This document shows positions 51,839 through 63,629 of a stretch of DNA of 64,000 nucleotides, one piece after another. A program made the position numbers and the translations under genes. A model generated the notes under the pieces. That model was given only the letters and a program-made list of their open reading frames with translations, did not search any database and was not told the origin of the DNA. The stretch spans positions 1,550,001 to 1,614,000 of the forward strand of contig NC_090968.1 in the NCBI RefSeq assembly GCF_040807025.1. Reading direction: 5' to 3'. The DNA comes from Struthio camelus (taxonomy: Eukaryota > Chordata > Aves > Struthioniformes > Struthionidae). How positions within the stretch are numbered: the first letter of the stretch is position 1; each line of letters opens with the position of its first letter.

Positions 51839-52208
51839 GTGAGCCCGGCCCCGCGTCCCCGCCGGCGCCCGGGGTGGGGGGGGGCTCCCCGGCCCCACGC
51901 CGCGCTCGGCCGGGAGCGCGAGTGCGCTGCAGTGATTTATCGCCTCCCTAGCGCCGCCGGGCTCCCCCCGCTGCGTCCAGGCGATGCGCCGGGTACCGCT
52001 CCCGCGCTGCTCGTCAGCCGTCGGTCCGGAGAGGCTCGACCATCCCGCCGGGGCCGGGGCTGAGGTTAGGGTGATGGGGTTTTTTTTTGGGGGGGGGGGG
52101 GGAAATTTAGGCGAAACACGAGGGAACGAGCCCAGCGCGTGAAAGGAGGTTTGGGTTGGGGTGCTGAGGGCTGAGCGCCTCCCCCCTGCCCCGGTTTGTG
52201 TCCCGCAG
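51839..52208 (+). other. CAMK2B: CAMK2B 3' UTR intron
   Basis: A GT...AG interval (gtgagc at 51839, cccgcag ending 52208) just after the stop codon. The exon downstream resembles the remembered mammalian CAMK2B 3' UTR, supporting splicing here. With the stop only 2 nt before the junction, it should not trigger nonsense-mediated decay. Confidence 0.75.
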
Positions 52209-53750
52209 GGCTCAAGCTGGCTGTCCTGGTTTCATCGCGAAGGAGACGGTGATTTGAGCCGAGCCGCTAGCCGGGAGCTGCGGCCCCGAAGCACGCGTCC
52301 GCATGCTTGTCCCCCCCCCCCCCGCCCAAGCCCCCCTGCTCCTCCTCCTCCTCCTCCCTCGTTCCAGTGCCTGTGTTTGCAGAAAAAAAAAAGACAAAAA
52401 AAAGCAAAACTGACAACAAAAAAAAAAAACAAAAAAAAAACCCAAGCCACCTGAGGCCGCGGTGACACACAGAAACGTCCCTCCCGAGGGAGGACCCCCC
52501 TCCCCATAGCCAAGGAGATGGCGGCCAGACCCCCCCCCCAAAACCATCCCCAAACCCTGTCTTCGCCAGGCTGGGAAGTGTGTTTTGGGCGGGGGGGGGG
52601 GGTGGGAATCGCCCGGCTTGGCCACAGTCGGCTTCGCCCTCGGCCGGCCCTAAGCTGGGTGCTGTCGCGGTTGGGGGGGGGGCCAGCGGCGGTTGGGGGG
52701 GGGGTCCCCGTTTCCTCCCCTTCCCGGCTGTGCTTGTGGAGTTTCGCTGTTGCTGGTGGTGGATGTTGTTGTTTGGACTCCGCTTTCGCTGTTTCCCTTC
52801 CCGGGTTCCTGTACATAGAGAGAGCTCTTTATTTTTGAATTCCCGCGGGGGGGGGGGCTCCCCCCCCGGCTGTGCAAGGTTGCAAGCGAGCAGGGGAGCA
52901 GCATCCTGCCCCCCCCCCCCAAAAAAAAAAAAACTCACCACCCCGGGGCCGATGCCCAAGGGGCACCCGGTGGGTGATGCCAGAGGGGGATGCGGGGGGG
53001 GGGGAGGATTAAGGGGGGGGGGGAAATCTGGACCAAGCCGCAGTGCCCAGGGCAAGGGGGGGGGGGGGGTCGGGGCGATCCAGCCAGCACTGACGCAGCA
53101 TCGAAAGCACTTTAGACTAAGAGAAGGGGTCTCTTGGGGGGGGTCTGCCGGGGCTTCACCCCCAGCAGCGGTGTGGGGGGGGGCTGCAGGGTGCCAGCCG
53201 GCCCCCCCCGCTCCATTGCCTCCTGGAAAAGGGAGGCCCCATCTTGCTCCAACGCCCTTTCCCTGCATTTCTTGGAGGGGGGAGGCTGGGATTCACCGCT
53301 AAGGTTGGGGGGGGGGGGTCACCCTGCCCCAGCTCGGCCCCCCACCCCGTTTCGCCCGGGGCATCCCCTTTTCCTCCATCTCCGACTGCGGAGACGCCGT
53401 GTGTTGCTGGGGGCTGTTTTTTGGCTGGGGGTGGGAGGGTGCGGGAGGGCCGGGGGGGGGTATTTTTTTTCTGCATGCCCTTTGCGCGGGAGCAACCCTC
53501 GAGCGCTAACGCTGTATGTCGAGGAGCTGAGCTGAGCTGTTACTGTCCCATGAATGCTGGTGGATCGTTGCCAAATTTTCTCTCCTCTCCTTTTCTCTCG
53601 TTCTTTTTCCGTGCCCCCGGCATATTCCCCCCCCCCCCCAAAAAAAAAACCCCTTCGTCTTTTCTTTCTGAGCCTTGTAAGTGTAAAAGATGACTCTGAT
53701 TTCGTTTTTGTCTCGGGAAAACTGCAAATAAATTATGAAGAAAAACAACT
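52209..53750 (+). other. CAMK2B: CAMK2B terminal 3' UTR exon
   Basis: Non-coding exon beginning GGCTCAAGCTGGCTG. It includes CAGTGCCTGTGTTTGCAG at about 52364 and ends near the AATAAA. It contains several A-rich blocks (52381-52441) and a C-run/A-run junction at 52910-52932. Open frames inside are incidental. Confidence 0.75.
53727..53732 (+). terminator. CAMK2B: CAMK2B polyadenylation signal AATAAA
   Basis: AATAAA within ACTGCAAATAAATTATGAAG, about 20-25 bp before the probable cleavage site (53745-53755). The surrounding GTCTCGGGAAAACTGC sequence matches my memory of the mammalian CAMK2B 3' end. A genomic A run (53755-53769) follows. Confidence 0.88.
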
Positions 53751-53769
53751 GACCAAAAAAAAAAAAAAA

Positions 53770-55088
53770 GGATGGAGAAGGCTGAGTGACTGCGCGGCCG
53801 CGTCATGTGTTGTCCCCCGCCAGCCCCGTTCAAGCCCATTTTGGGGAGCCAGGAGCTGTGCGTTGGCCCCGGTGCTGCCCCACGCCGCCGGCATGGGTCG
53901 GGGTTTGGGAAGGCGCAAAGAGAGCGCGAGCCGGGCTACAACCGCCAAAAACAACTTTATCCCCGCCGGGCCGGCGCAGCCAGCGGTGCAGAAACAATAG
54001 GCAACATTGATCACGATACAATCTCGAGCGCAAGCTTGTCCCTTGCCAAGGCGCAGGGAGGAGGAGGAAGGAGGAGGAGGAGGAAGGGGCAGTGAGTGGT
54101 GAAGAAGGCTCGATGCTGCCGGGCACCCAGGTGGTCGCTGAGTCCCCTGCCCGGCGCCTCTCGGCTCAGCCTCGACCCTGCTCCCATCCTGCCCGTTCAG
54201 AGACCTGAGCAAAGGCGCTGGCTTCCCACCGGGCCCACGGCCACCGCTTTCCTCTCCCGCCAGGCAGGACCTCCCCGGCCACAGCCCAGAGGACAGGGCC
54301 ACAGTGCTGAGCAGCACTGGGACAGCAGGGCACAGAGTCAAGGGTTTTCCCCGTCACCCACGTCCCAGCTCAGCCCTTTCCTAAAAGCTCGGCACCGCAG
54401 CAAGCCGAGGGGCCCCCAAGGCAACCTCTGTCACCTGTACGGTGGCCGCTTCTGCTCTGCGCTCGCCCCTTTCCCCGGGGGACCGTGGCCAGCAAGCAGG
54501 CACTTGTGGCCACAGCTTCCAGTTCATCAGCCCAGGGAAAAGCTACCCGGGGAGGTAACGGGAGATAACCCGGCGATAAACGTTTCCCCGGGCCAGAGGA
54601 AGGTGCCTCTTCTTCCCTCCCCACCCATCGCCCACTCCCACCCTTAGGACACAAACACATAAAAGACCCCCCTGCCCCCCGAGCAGCCCCAGACCTCGCG
54701 GCAGGGGAGCTCCCCGCTTCCCCGAGGCTGGCATCGCCGCAACACCAAGGCGCTGGCTAGTGTTATGAGTGTAAACGCAGCGGACAGCACCCGGCCCGTG
54801 GCCGGGCTCGATGCGGTCCAAGCCGCTCTCAAGGAGAGCGAGGGCGGCGGGGCTCCGGCGCTCTCCCGAGCCCACGGTGGGTCCGGCCCTCACCGTCCTC
54901 TCGAGACGAAGAATCATCGAAGCCCGCGGGGCTGAGGAAGCCCAGTCCTAGCCCTGGCGCCGGCCTCCGCAGCGCCGCCCAGGCCTGGGAACCCCTCCTT
55001 GGTTTCTTGCTTTCTGTCCTGGGTGTAGTTGAGATCTGAACGGGAGCGAAGGCCTGATGGTCCGGAGCAAGAGACCCAGGCGTCCGGG
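53770..55088 (-). other. YKT6: YKT6 3' UTR and gap between convergent genes
   Basis: Sequence between the CAMK2B polyadenylation site and the YKT6 stop codon. I found no TTTATT (minus-strand AATAAA) here; GATAAA at about 53955 on the minus strand is a possible weak signal, which would leave only about 200 bp between transcripts. No other gene was recognised. Confidence 0.5.
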
Positions 55089-55124
55089 TCACATGATTTT
55101 ACAGCATGAGTTCTGCTTTCGGGC
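55089..55124 (-). CDS. YKT6: YKT6 exon 7: lipidation tail and stop
   Basis: Minus-strand acceptor tttttctcag at 55125, then [11 protein letters not shown] and TGA (55091-55089). CKIM is the CaaX box; the preceding Cys is the palmitoylation site. Confidence 0.95.
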   Translation of the reverse strand, partial: ARKQNSCCKIM

Positions 55125-58100
55125 CTGAGAAAAAGAGAAGCCCCACAGTGACACAGCTCGCTGAAGGCCCCCGAGGGGGCCCACAACCCTGTCTTGGACA
55201 GCCGGCCTCGCCGGCAGAAAGCCGGCATGTTTCTAGCCCACACGGCTTGTGAAGAAACCAAACAGCCCAGACCTGCCCGATACCCTGCTCGTGGCACAGA
55301 TCTGAAGCCCGACTGTGATGACACACCTCAACCATCCTTTCCCTCCTGTGCCAGGAACCACCAGAGCCTGCGGCTGGGATTGGGGTCACCCTCCACCAGC
55401 CACAGGGCAGGAACAGCTGGAGGAAGGGGCCGAGGAGCTCCACAGCTGGCGTTTGGGTGACCGAGCTCCAGTCCGTGTAGCCCAAAACCACCTGCGTCAG
55501 CAGCTCCTCACTGAACGCCAGAGCAGACAGGGCTCTTTGTGTTGCTCCACCCCAGGCACCCATATCCATCGCCTTCGGAGTTTCTTCCACCCTTGCCACA
55601 GCCTCAGGCAGCCCCCTGGCTTGTCAGGGACCGGGGTGACCTTCCCCGGGTGCTCTGTGCGAGCCCTGACCGCATGGAGAAAGCGGCACTCACAGTTTTG
55701 TAGAAGGCTTTCGACTGTGCCCCGAGCACTTCCGATTTGGATACCAAGTCATCCAGCTTCTCCCCTCGCTCCAACAGTGACTCCATGGTGTTGTGCTGCC
55801 AAAAGAAACCAGCCCTGGGTTGCGGCGCTGGCGCTCACCGCTCCTTCCCCGGGGTCCGAGCGAAACGCAGACAGGCCACCACGTCCACGTGGGCATGGGA
55901 GGAGACCGGCCTTGGCTTTCCGCCGGCCACCCCAGCTCTGCTGCCAGCTCCTCGCGCGCCCACCCGGGGAGGCGAGAAAGCTCCCACGGCACCAGGTCCA
56001 GGTGAGAAAAAACCCCCGATTTTCCTGACCGAGAAATGGAGAACCCGGAGAGAAGAAAAGGACAAAAGAGCTTGGGAGGGTCTGGGGGCTTGAGACAGCG
56101 CCAGAGCCTGGCGGGAGGAAGAGGCAGTTTGAGGGTCTTTCCACAGGCAGCAAGAGCGGAAACCGCCAACGAGGAACGTTTCCTCCACGCGGAGACGGCG
56201 CAGGAGGAACAAGGGAAGCCCAGAGAGGGGACGGCCACGGAAAGAAAAGGGGAAAGGAGCTGTTCTGCAGAGACAGGACAAAAAAAAGACAGATCTTCTC
56301 AACCTCTGGAGGCTGCAGAAGATCTTGACTTCAGTCCACGCTCCAACCCTGCTGCAGGTCCCCCAGTAGGAACAGCCGAACCACCCAGGAGAGCCACCCT
56401 ACTCCCAAGCATCCCAAAAGGGTGTCCTGCCTGGCACAATTCACAGCTCCGCGAGCCCAGCACCCTCCCGTGCGCCGTCCTCACCAGGATGATTTTGGTC
56501 TCGTCCAGTTCCGCCTGCACCCTGGTCATCGGGTCTGCCTCGCGGGGGTTCTCGGAGAGAAACAACACGGCTCAGCACCACCGCGGCGGGGACGGTGTCC
56601 CCTGCGCTCCACCATGCCACGGCCCCAGCCCAGCACGTGCCGGTTCTTCCCCATGCAGCGTCCGGCCGAGCGCGGTGTTCTCCCCCGTGCGGTGTCTGAC
56701 TCAGACAGGCAAACAGCCTGTACGCCACGGCAGGAGAGTCAGGTGGAGCAACCACAGAGCCATCTCGGTGGCAAGCAGCCCACCACGTACCCAACTATTT
56801 TGACTATGCCGGGCCAGTGGTCTCCTCCTCACACCCCGTGGAGGCAGGCAGGCCACGCTCCTCCTCGGCCAGGCTGGGGGCTGCGTGGATGCTACAGGCA
56901 AGATATCGCTGCGGAAGCGCAAAGCCCAGGCCAGCGAAAATGGCTAATGCTTCAGCCTCCGCTCCTCCAGGCCTCCTCACCACCACCGCACAGAGCGTTT
57001 CTCACCCTCTGTACCAGCATCCCTCTCCCTGCCACCAGGCAGGGCACCCGGTGGGTGCTGTACCTGGTATTTACTGAGGTAACCGTCCAAGGCTGTGTAG
57101 TTAATTGTCGCCGGGGATCCTGAAGGCCAGTCTATTTTGCTGACCTGCCTGGAGAACTCATCCAGCACCTGCAAAAGAAGGAAGCACGCAGTTACCTGCC
57201 CGGCATTTTTGCCTGCAGGGGCTGGAGGCCATGGCTGTCAGAGAGGATTTTTCTCCTTGACAAGCCCTTTTGAACGAGCCAAAAGGGAGGACAGCAGCCA
57301 ACTTCCTGTCAAAGGAACGACTGATGCTTCTGCGCTCACGCCAGCTAGAGGTGAATACGCAGGATACAGACTGCACCCAAAGCCCTAGATCTTTCCAAGG
57401 TGGCCAGACACATAATAATCAGTCTCCGGAAACGCTGGGAGCGCAGACGCACCGAGGAGTTTTCCTGCACAAAACCCAAACCAGACGGTGAGGACAGGGT
57501 GCTCGCGAGGCCAACGCCTGGGCAAACAACAGAGCAGAGCCAGGTGGCTCCAATCCAGCTGGCCAAAGCAAAGCTGGACCACTGCATTGCCTGGCCTAGG
57601 AGAAGTCTTTAGGCTAGCCAGACCTTGCTCGGCTCAGCTCTTGATGTCTCCCAGCAAACAAGCAGGGAGGATCATTTCCCTGTCCCAGAGTAACCGAGAT
57701 CTGGAAGAAATGCCCCCAAAATCCGCATGCAGCCCCGACTGTGCAGATCGTCCCCTCCCGAGCTGCGCCTGGCCCGCGTGCTCACCTTGTCCAGCAAGGT
57801 GAAGCAAACCCGCTGCGGGTACTCGTTATCGGCAATCACCACTCCGGCCAGCCCGTCGTTCCGGACGTACACGTGGCAGAGGTATTCTGGGCAGAGAGTT
57901 TGTGTCAGATAGGCAGCGGGAAGGTCCAGAGCCCTCCCCGAGCCCCCTCCTCCTCCTGCGCAGCCCCAAGAGCTCTTCCACACGCAGTGAACCGCACCGG
58001 AAGGTTTCCATTCAGCAGCAGGATTTCACATGATTTCATTAGGATAGCAGACAGGCTCCAGGGAGGATTAAGATCAGCCTAAAATTGTGCTTCAGCAAGT

Positions 58101-61100
58101 CGTGGCCCGCTGGCCAGCCACGCGGTGCTGGACGTGAAGCTAACTTTCCAGGGCAGCAAGTACTACCAGAGTTGTATAAAAATAGAGAGGAAGCATCCAG
58201 CTTGATTTTAATACATAACAACTAGCAGGGAGCAGGAGTGTTATTAAAGAGGCTGCAGCGGCCAGCTCTAGGCCGCACCCTGCGTGTCTCACGGTCCGGG
58301 AGACACGAGGAGCAGGGTGGGGAGACAACAGCAGGGCTGGAGACGAGGGCACGGCGGGTGTGGAGCCTGGACTCCGAGGGAGAAGTGCAAAGGAGAGGGG
58401 GAAGGAGACCGTGCCACAGCAGCAGCCCCTCGGGGGACCGTCACTGCTGTGCAGGCTGGGGACAAGACAAACCAAGGGACAGCAGGCACGTAGCCCAACG
58501 GCTCTGTGCGTGCTAAGGCAGGCAAGGTGAGTAACGAAGCTCAAAGGTGGCAGCTGGCTGTCAGGCAGATTCTCGGTCTTACTTAATTTTCCATACGTGG
58601 GCCAAGAAGGTACCAGCCACCCCGCAACTCGGCCGGCGCTCCGGCTGGGTTCGAGCCAGGTGCCTCCCACACACCAGCCGTCCCCAGGCAGATGCCAGGC
58701 GGTCCAGCGCACAGGCAGGGCTGCGGCCCGGCTCCAGTTGTGCCACTCGCTCGAGGCCAAGGCGGTGGGTGCAGGCACGTAGGACCTGCCGCGTGGGCGG
58801 ACGAGGCACCAGGAACAGCCAGGAGCTGTGTCTGCAACGATCTCCACGGGCAGCCGTGGTGTGTAACAGCCGGGTCTTGGCTCGCCAATCCCTGTAACCT
58901 CTCTCACGGGGCAGGCAGCACTCGTGGAGGCTCGTCCCGCTCAGCAATGTCATGTTTTTATTATTATTTGCCCCAAGAAGGGAAGCACCTCATTTCAGGG
59001 GCTCACGGATGCACAAGGAATGAAACACCTGTGGCTCAGGACCCTGGGCTCCGTGTCCTGCCCCCCAGACCCACGCATCCTTCGGCTTTGCGCAGACTGT
59101 CCTCTTACCTTGCTCCTTGACAGAGGCTCTGCTGCCCAGCTCCGAGCGCTCCACGATCAGCTGGCTCGTGAAGGTCATGAATTCTTGAATGCTGCAAGCA
59201 CAAAGGTGGCCGCCCTTGAGTCTCCTCCCCGCTGGGCATAACGCAGCCAAGGGGACCCAGGCGCACCCCGCTACGCGCTGGGATTCAGCAGCAAGCGATG
59301 CAACCAGCCCTCTGTTAGGCTAGCCAACAGGAAGAGCTGCAGCACAGCTAAACCCAGTGCCGCTCTGAGCAACGATCACAGCGGCCTCCTTCCGCAACAT
59401 CAGTTTTGCTGGGCAGAACCCCAGTAAGAGGCAGGACGGTTCCTCTCCCACCACATCCACTCATCACATCCCCCGCAGTTGGGGGTAGCAGGGACGTGAC
59501 TTAGCCACGGTTCTTCCTTGGCAAAGGACAGGTGAAGGGGCAGCGAGGGGCCGGACTCTGCATTTGCTCAGAACAGCAGCCACAGCTCCAGCACCTCCAG
59601 CCGCAACCTGAACGCACCTGCAGCTTCGCTACAGGTGCTCGGCGCAGGAAAGAGTCCACAGGCCATGTCGAGAGACTTTTATTCCCAGGCTGAACCTCCT
59701 TTTTGTTGATTTGGCAGAAAGTAAAACACCATTGAAGCTTTTATCTGCCTGGCTAAAGCCTCACGAGTTGCTCCTCCCTGCTCAGGCACAGCAAGGAGCC
59801 GCAGGTGCGCTCCAGCCCCTACTCACACATTAGGTTTTTATCTGGCACTTTTGGCCTCGACCCAATTCCTACGCAAGACACCAGGGTCAGAGAGAGGCCA
59901 TTTAACCTGCAAACGTACCACATCTATGCCGAGGCAGGGAGAGAAATTCAAAGTTTATTTGCACAAGGAACTTCCTTAAGTCAGGCAGAGCAAGCTTGGA
60001 AACAGCCCATTAACTTTTTTGAGCCCAGACTTAACAAACAGATTTCCCACACAAACACTTTTCTTCACCCCGCAGTAACAAAACTCGTCCCCCCAAAAAA
60101 CATGAGCAAGCGCAAAACAAATCTGTTTCCCCGATGCTCTGTCTTGGGCACCCAGGAATTAATAAAAGCCGGACTACACATTCCTCACTTCAGCTGGAAA
60201 ATCACAAGAGAGGGCACCTTTCATAGGAGCTAATCTTGTTCAGATTACACAGTTTGCTTAAAGACGCTCGACACAAACAGTTCCCACTCTCCTGGCTTCA
60301 CGTGACAAGACAGAGGCAAAACATAACTTAACACAGACACCTCGTCACAGCAAAGACCGAGATTTTTCTAGTTACCTTCCCTCACTGGAAGCAAATCTAG
60401 AAGGGGGATTTGCTTGTTAAAATTTAGGTAATACTTGGGAGGTTTTTTTGCATTTCTCCCAGTCTATCGTGCATCTCTCCCACGTGATCAGGTGTCAGCT
60501 CCACCGAGAGACTTTCGGAACGCAACGCTGGGTTTCCAGAGAAAGATTGGCCCAACGATTTCTCAACATCCAACCTCGGTAGCAACAGAGGACAGAAACA
60601 TTCCTTCTAGTTTGGGGACTCGCAGGCAGCTGCCAGCCGCTGCGTTTGCGATTCCAGTATTTCATGTTATTCCCAAAAGAATCAACCAGCTAAGATTTCA
60701 TTCCTTCAGGCTGCCTTCAGGTTCCTGGTGCCTATCCCAAGTAGCCAGACACACCAGCATCTGAAGTCAGGCACAATTCACTTCCCCCTCAGCCAGACTG
60801 GACCCCTACGCCTCCAACTCCTGCCCCTCCTTTTGGCAGATTCTCACATTTCACAAGAAACGCAACCGAGATGATCACAAATTCAAAAACCAAACCCACC
60901 GCTCTGGTAGTTTTACAGGACCAAAAGACAGCACCAGCGCGTATGCACAGCGTTTTAGCCCAAATTTAACTTAATTGCCCCTTACATATCCCATCTAGGC
61001 TGTGTTCCCACAGGCACACAAGCAGCCCCTCCAGCGTCAACCGGGCTACTCGTGCACACCCGTTTCAATATGAATGTGCTGCCCAGCTGGAACATTAGCT

Positions 61101-62797
61101 CTGGAAAAGGATTAGCCACTATAAAAAAAGCCGTCAAACTAACGAGAAACACCTCTCATCACCCCATTTCCCAGCTGACTTCAACCCAAACGGCGTTGCT
61201 GTCAACTGCAAAGATGAGACACTTTTAACAAATAAATAACTGCGTTTAGGGAGCCCGGAAGCAGCGCAGTCACCAAAGGGGGTGAACAGGGAGCTCTCTG
61301 CCTGCCCGTCTATGTGCAGGCTCGCGGCCTGTTTCACCAGGCAGGAGTATCTTAACACGCGTTATAGGATCCTTCATTTTTGTTTCTTTCCTGCAGTGCG
61401 CGAGCAGAAACCAGCTGCTGTGGAAACAGCTCCTTTGGCCGTACCAGACAGCAAAACCGTGCAATGAACTTTATCAAGCTTTGGAAAACCAAGAACCGCG
61501 ATTATGAAGTGATTTGGGTTTATAAGAGATTACTTCACTGAGCACAACCCATCTTCGAGCATGTGCGTTGGCAGAACTGTCACAGCTCGTTTATTCCTCT
61601 CACAGATTTGGCTAAGGGAATATTTTTGAGACAACCTCGCTGAAGTATTTTCCCTTTATCACTGGAACTGCAGAAACAAATGTGCTCAAGACCTCAATAA
61701 AATCTTGGCAGGGACTAGGCACGGAAAATTGGAGTCCTGTAGGCAAATATTTCCTAAAGCCTTTATCATCTGGAACCAGGGGACTGGGAAACAAATTGTT
61801 TTGCAACAGGCATCTGCTTTCTTTTACAGCTCTCTAGATGCTTTTGGGAGCTCCTCTCTGCCTCCAAGGGCGGAGGGCAAGACCTCTAGCAAACGCAGGG
61901 ACAACTGCTGAAAGAGCTCCATGATCTCTTTGCACACACGGATTTCGCAGAGAGCTGTCGCTCAGTGGGATGACAGGAAGCGAGGATTAGCATTTAGCGC
62001 TCAACGGGCTCATCCCAAGCTGTCAGAACCCAGCTCAAATACTCTTGAGCAGGAATTGGTGAGCTGGGAAAAGTTTATTATTAGACAAAACATCAGAATA
62101 AGAAGATACTGGTTCCCAAAGCTGTCACACCAGCCTTATTAGTCTGACACAAGCACAAGCCACCTCCCACTCGCCTCTCACGCCCAAAGAGCTTCCGTGA
62201 CTAGCAGGTTTAGGCACTTACTCTAGGGAGAATAATCCACACTAGCAGGCAAGGTGTTTCACAGCATCCAAGTTTTGCCATTCTGAGGCAATGGAAAAAT
62301 TATTGAAGCAAATGCTGCATCTTGTTTGAGTTCCTGAGTATCTTTTAGGAACAAAGCAAAAGCTCATCTCCCCCATCAGACACAAAGATCACTCTAAATG
62401 GATTTTGTAAGGCTCAGCTGCACGACTGTCCATCCAGGGTCTCAGGAACATAAGGAGTCCCGAGGGCCCTCTGGAAGCAGCTCTGTTTCGGGTATGGTTA
62501 TCCTTAGAAGTGCGTTACCGTTGCCACCACATCTAAGCAACCCGTCCCTGGCGACACAGGAATAGCGGCGGAACGGGGAAGGGAACACCAAAAAAGCTTC
62601 TGCTCCCCCTCCCCGAGTTCATGCTCGAGCCGCACATCAGCAGTGCGGCACCCCAAATCCCCATCGCGAGGAGCCGGCGCTTCCGGGACCCACCTGGATC
62701 TCTGGAAGAAGTTGAAAGTGGACACATCGTAGGCAGCTTTCAGTAAACGCACTTTGGGGTCGCCTTTGTAAAGGACACTTAGACTGTAAAGCCTCAT
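55089..62797 (-). CDS. YKT6: YKT6: longin R-SNARE, complete coding region (7 exons)
   Basis: Lipid-anchored R-SNARE for ER-Golgi, endosomal and autophagosome-lysosome fusion. Seven minus-strand exons (62797-62694, 59191-59109, 57886-57786, 57168-57064, 56550-56485, 55795-55694, 55124-55089) sum to 597 nt: 198 residues and stop, the family length. The longin domain covers about 1-131, starting [20 protein letters not shown]. The SNARE motif is about 138-198 with the zero-layer arginine in [10 protein letters not shown] (Arg163). The tail [11 protein letters not shown] carries Cys194 (palmitoylation) and Cys195 (farnesylation). The human tail is CCAIM (memory), so the first CaaX aliphatic position is lysine here. 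It converges on CAMK2B, as in mammals. Confidence 0.97.
55694..55795 (-). CDS. YKT6: YKT6 exon 6: SNARE motif core
   Basis: A 102-nt exon, residues 154-187: [20 protein letters not shown] then [14 protein letters not shown]. Contains the zero-layer arginine. Borders ttggcag and gtgagt. Confidence 0.96.
56485..56550 (-). CDS. YKT6: YKT6 exon 5: start of SNARE motif
   Basis: A 66-nt exon, residues 132-153: [20 protein letters not shown] then IL. Acceptor ctctccgag uses GAG rather than CAG; donor gtgagg. Phase 0 at both ends. Confidence 0.95.
57064..57168 (-). CDS. YKT6: YKT6 exon 4: longin domain end
   Basis: A 105-nt exon, residues 97-131: [20 protein letters not shown] then [15 protein letters not shown]. 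Borders tcttttgcag and gtacag. Confidence 0.96.
57786..57886 (-). CDS. YKT6: YKT6 exon 3: longin domain core
   Basis: A 101-nt exon completing Glu63 and encoding [20 protein letters not shown] then [13 protein letters not shown]. Borders ctgcccag and gtgagc. Confidence 0.96.
59109..59191 (-). CDS. YKT6: YKT6 exon 2: longin domain
   Basis: An 83-nt exon completing Ser35 and encoding [20 protein letters not shown] then RASVKEQ plus one base. Borders gtgcttgcag and gtaaga. Confidence 0.96.
59192..62693 (-). other. YKT6: YKT6 intron 1
   Basis: A 3.5-kb intron, noticeably more AT-rich and less CpG-rich than the rest of the window, especially 59650-62480. No tandem array, recognised exon, or clear transposon was found. 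It contains incidental short frames only. Confidence 0.8.
62694..62797 (-). CDS. YKT6: YKT6 exon 1: start codon and first longin strands
   Basis: ATG at 62797-62795 (minus) starts [20 protein letters not shown] then [14 protein letters not shown]; the exon ends with two bases of Ser35 before donor gtgggt. On the minus strand, ccctcgcccag directly precedes 62816 and could be an acceptor, which would make the true first exon non-coding and upstream. Confidence 0.95.
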
Positions 62798-62809
62798 CGC
62801 GGCGTTTCC

Positions 62810-63480
62810 CACCGACCTGGGCGAGGGAGGAGGGAAGGGACGCCGGTGAGACGCCTGGACGGCGTCCCTGGCCCTGGCCGGGCCCCCCCCGCCCCCTGGG
62901 GCGCACCGGCTGGGCAGGGGGCTCCATCCTGCCCGGCCCGGACCCTTCTTACGTCCTTTACCCGGCCACCTGCCCCCCCCCACCCCACCCGCTCAGGGCC
63001 CCCCCCTTCCCTCACTCCCCCCTCCGGTTTGGCGGGACACCCCCCCCCAGGCTCCCCCCTCCGCTAGGCCCAGTCCCCCAATGCAGCCCCCCAGTCTAAC
63101 CCAGCCCGACCCAGGCGGGGTCCAAGCGGGGCTCAGCGCCCCCCCCCCGCCCGCCGGCCGTACCGCGCCCTGCCCCGGCGGCTCCGGAAGTCGCTGTGAG
63201 GAGGAGGAGGAGGAGGAGGAGGAGGCGGCGGCGGGCGGCCGACACGGCGACGGGCGCAACCCGGAAGCAGAAACGCCACCGACCGGAAACCAACGCGTGC
63301 CCCCGGGGCCGCTGCCACGGGGCTTCGCCCGCTCTGCGCACGCGCCGGCTCCGCCCCCCCCCGCCCTCAGCCCCATCGGCCAATGAGGGCCCGCTCCTCG
63401 CGCGGGCCACGCCCACCGCCTCTCCCGTCCCGCCTCCGGGCTGAGCGGCCCAATCAGCGCCGCCCTGACATCATCGGGGC
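62810..63480 (-). promoter_or_regulatory. YKT6: YKT6 CpG-island promoter
   Basis: CpG-dense DNA just upstream of the YKT6 start, with ETS-like CCGGAAGT/CCGGAAGC at about 63184 and 63260, a GGA triplet run at 63199-63227, and inverted CCAAT motifs around 63377-63386 (CCAATGAG) and 63449-63456 (CCAATCAG). No TATA box. A possible non-coding first exon could end at the minus-strand donor GTACGG near 63164. Confidence 0.7.
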
Positions 63481-63629
63481 GGATCTCTCGCCACACCCCT
63501 CCGGGGTGTGGGGGGGTGGGGGCGATCTATCCCAGCATCCTTTGCGGGGGGGAGGGGTGTGGAACAAGGCTCCCTCTCCCCAGCCATGTGGGGGGGGGGG
63601 GGACCCCCTACGGGGCGAGACGCAGCCGT

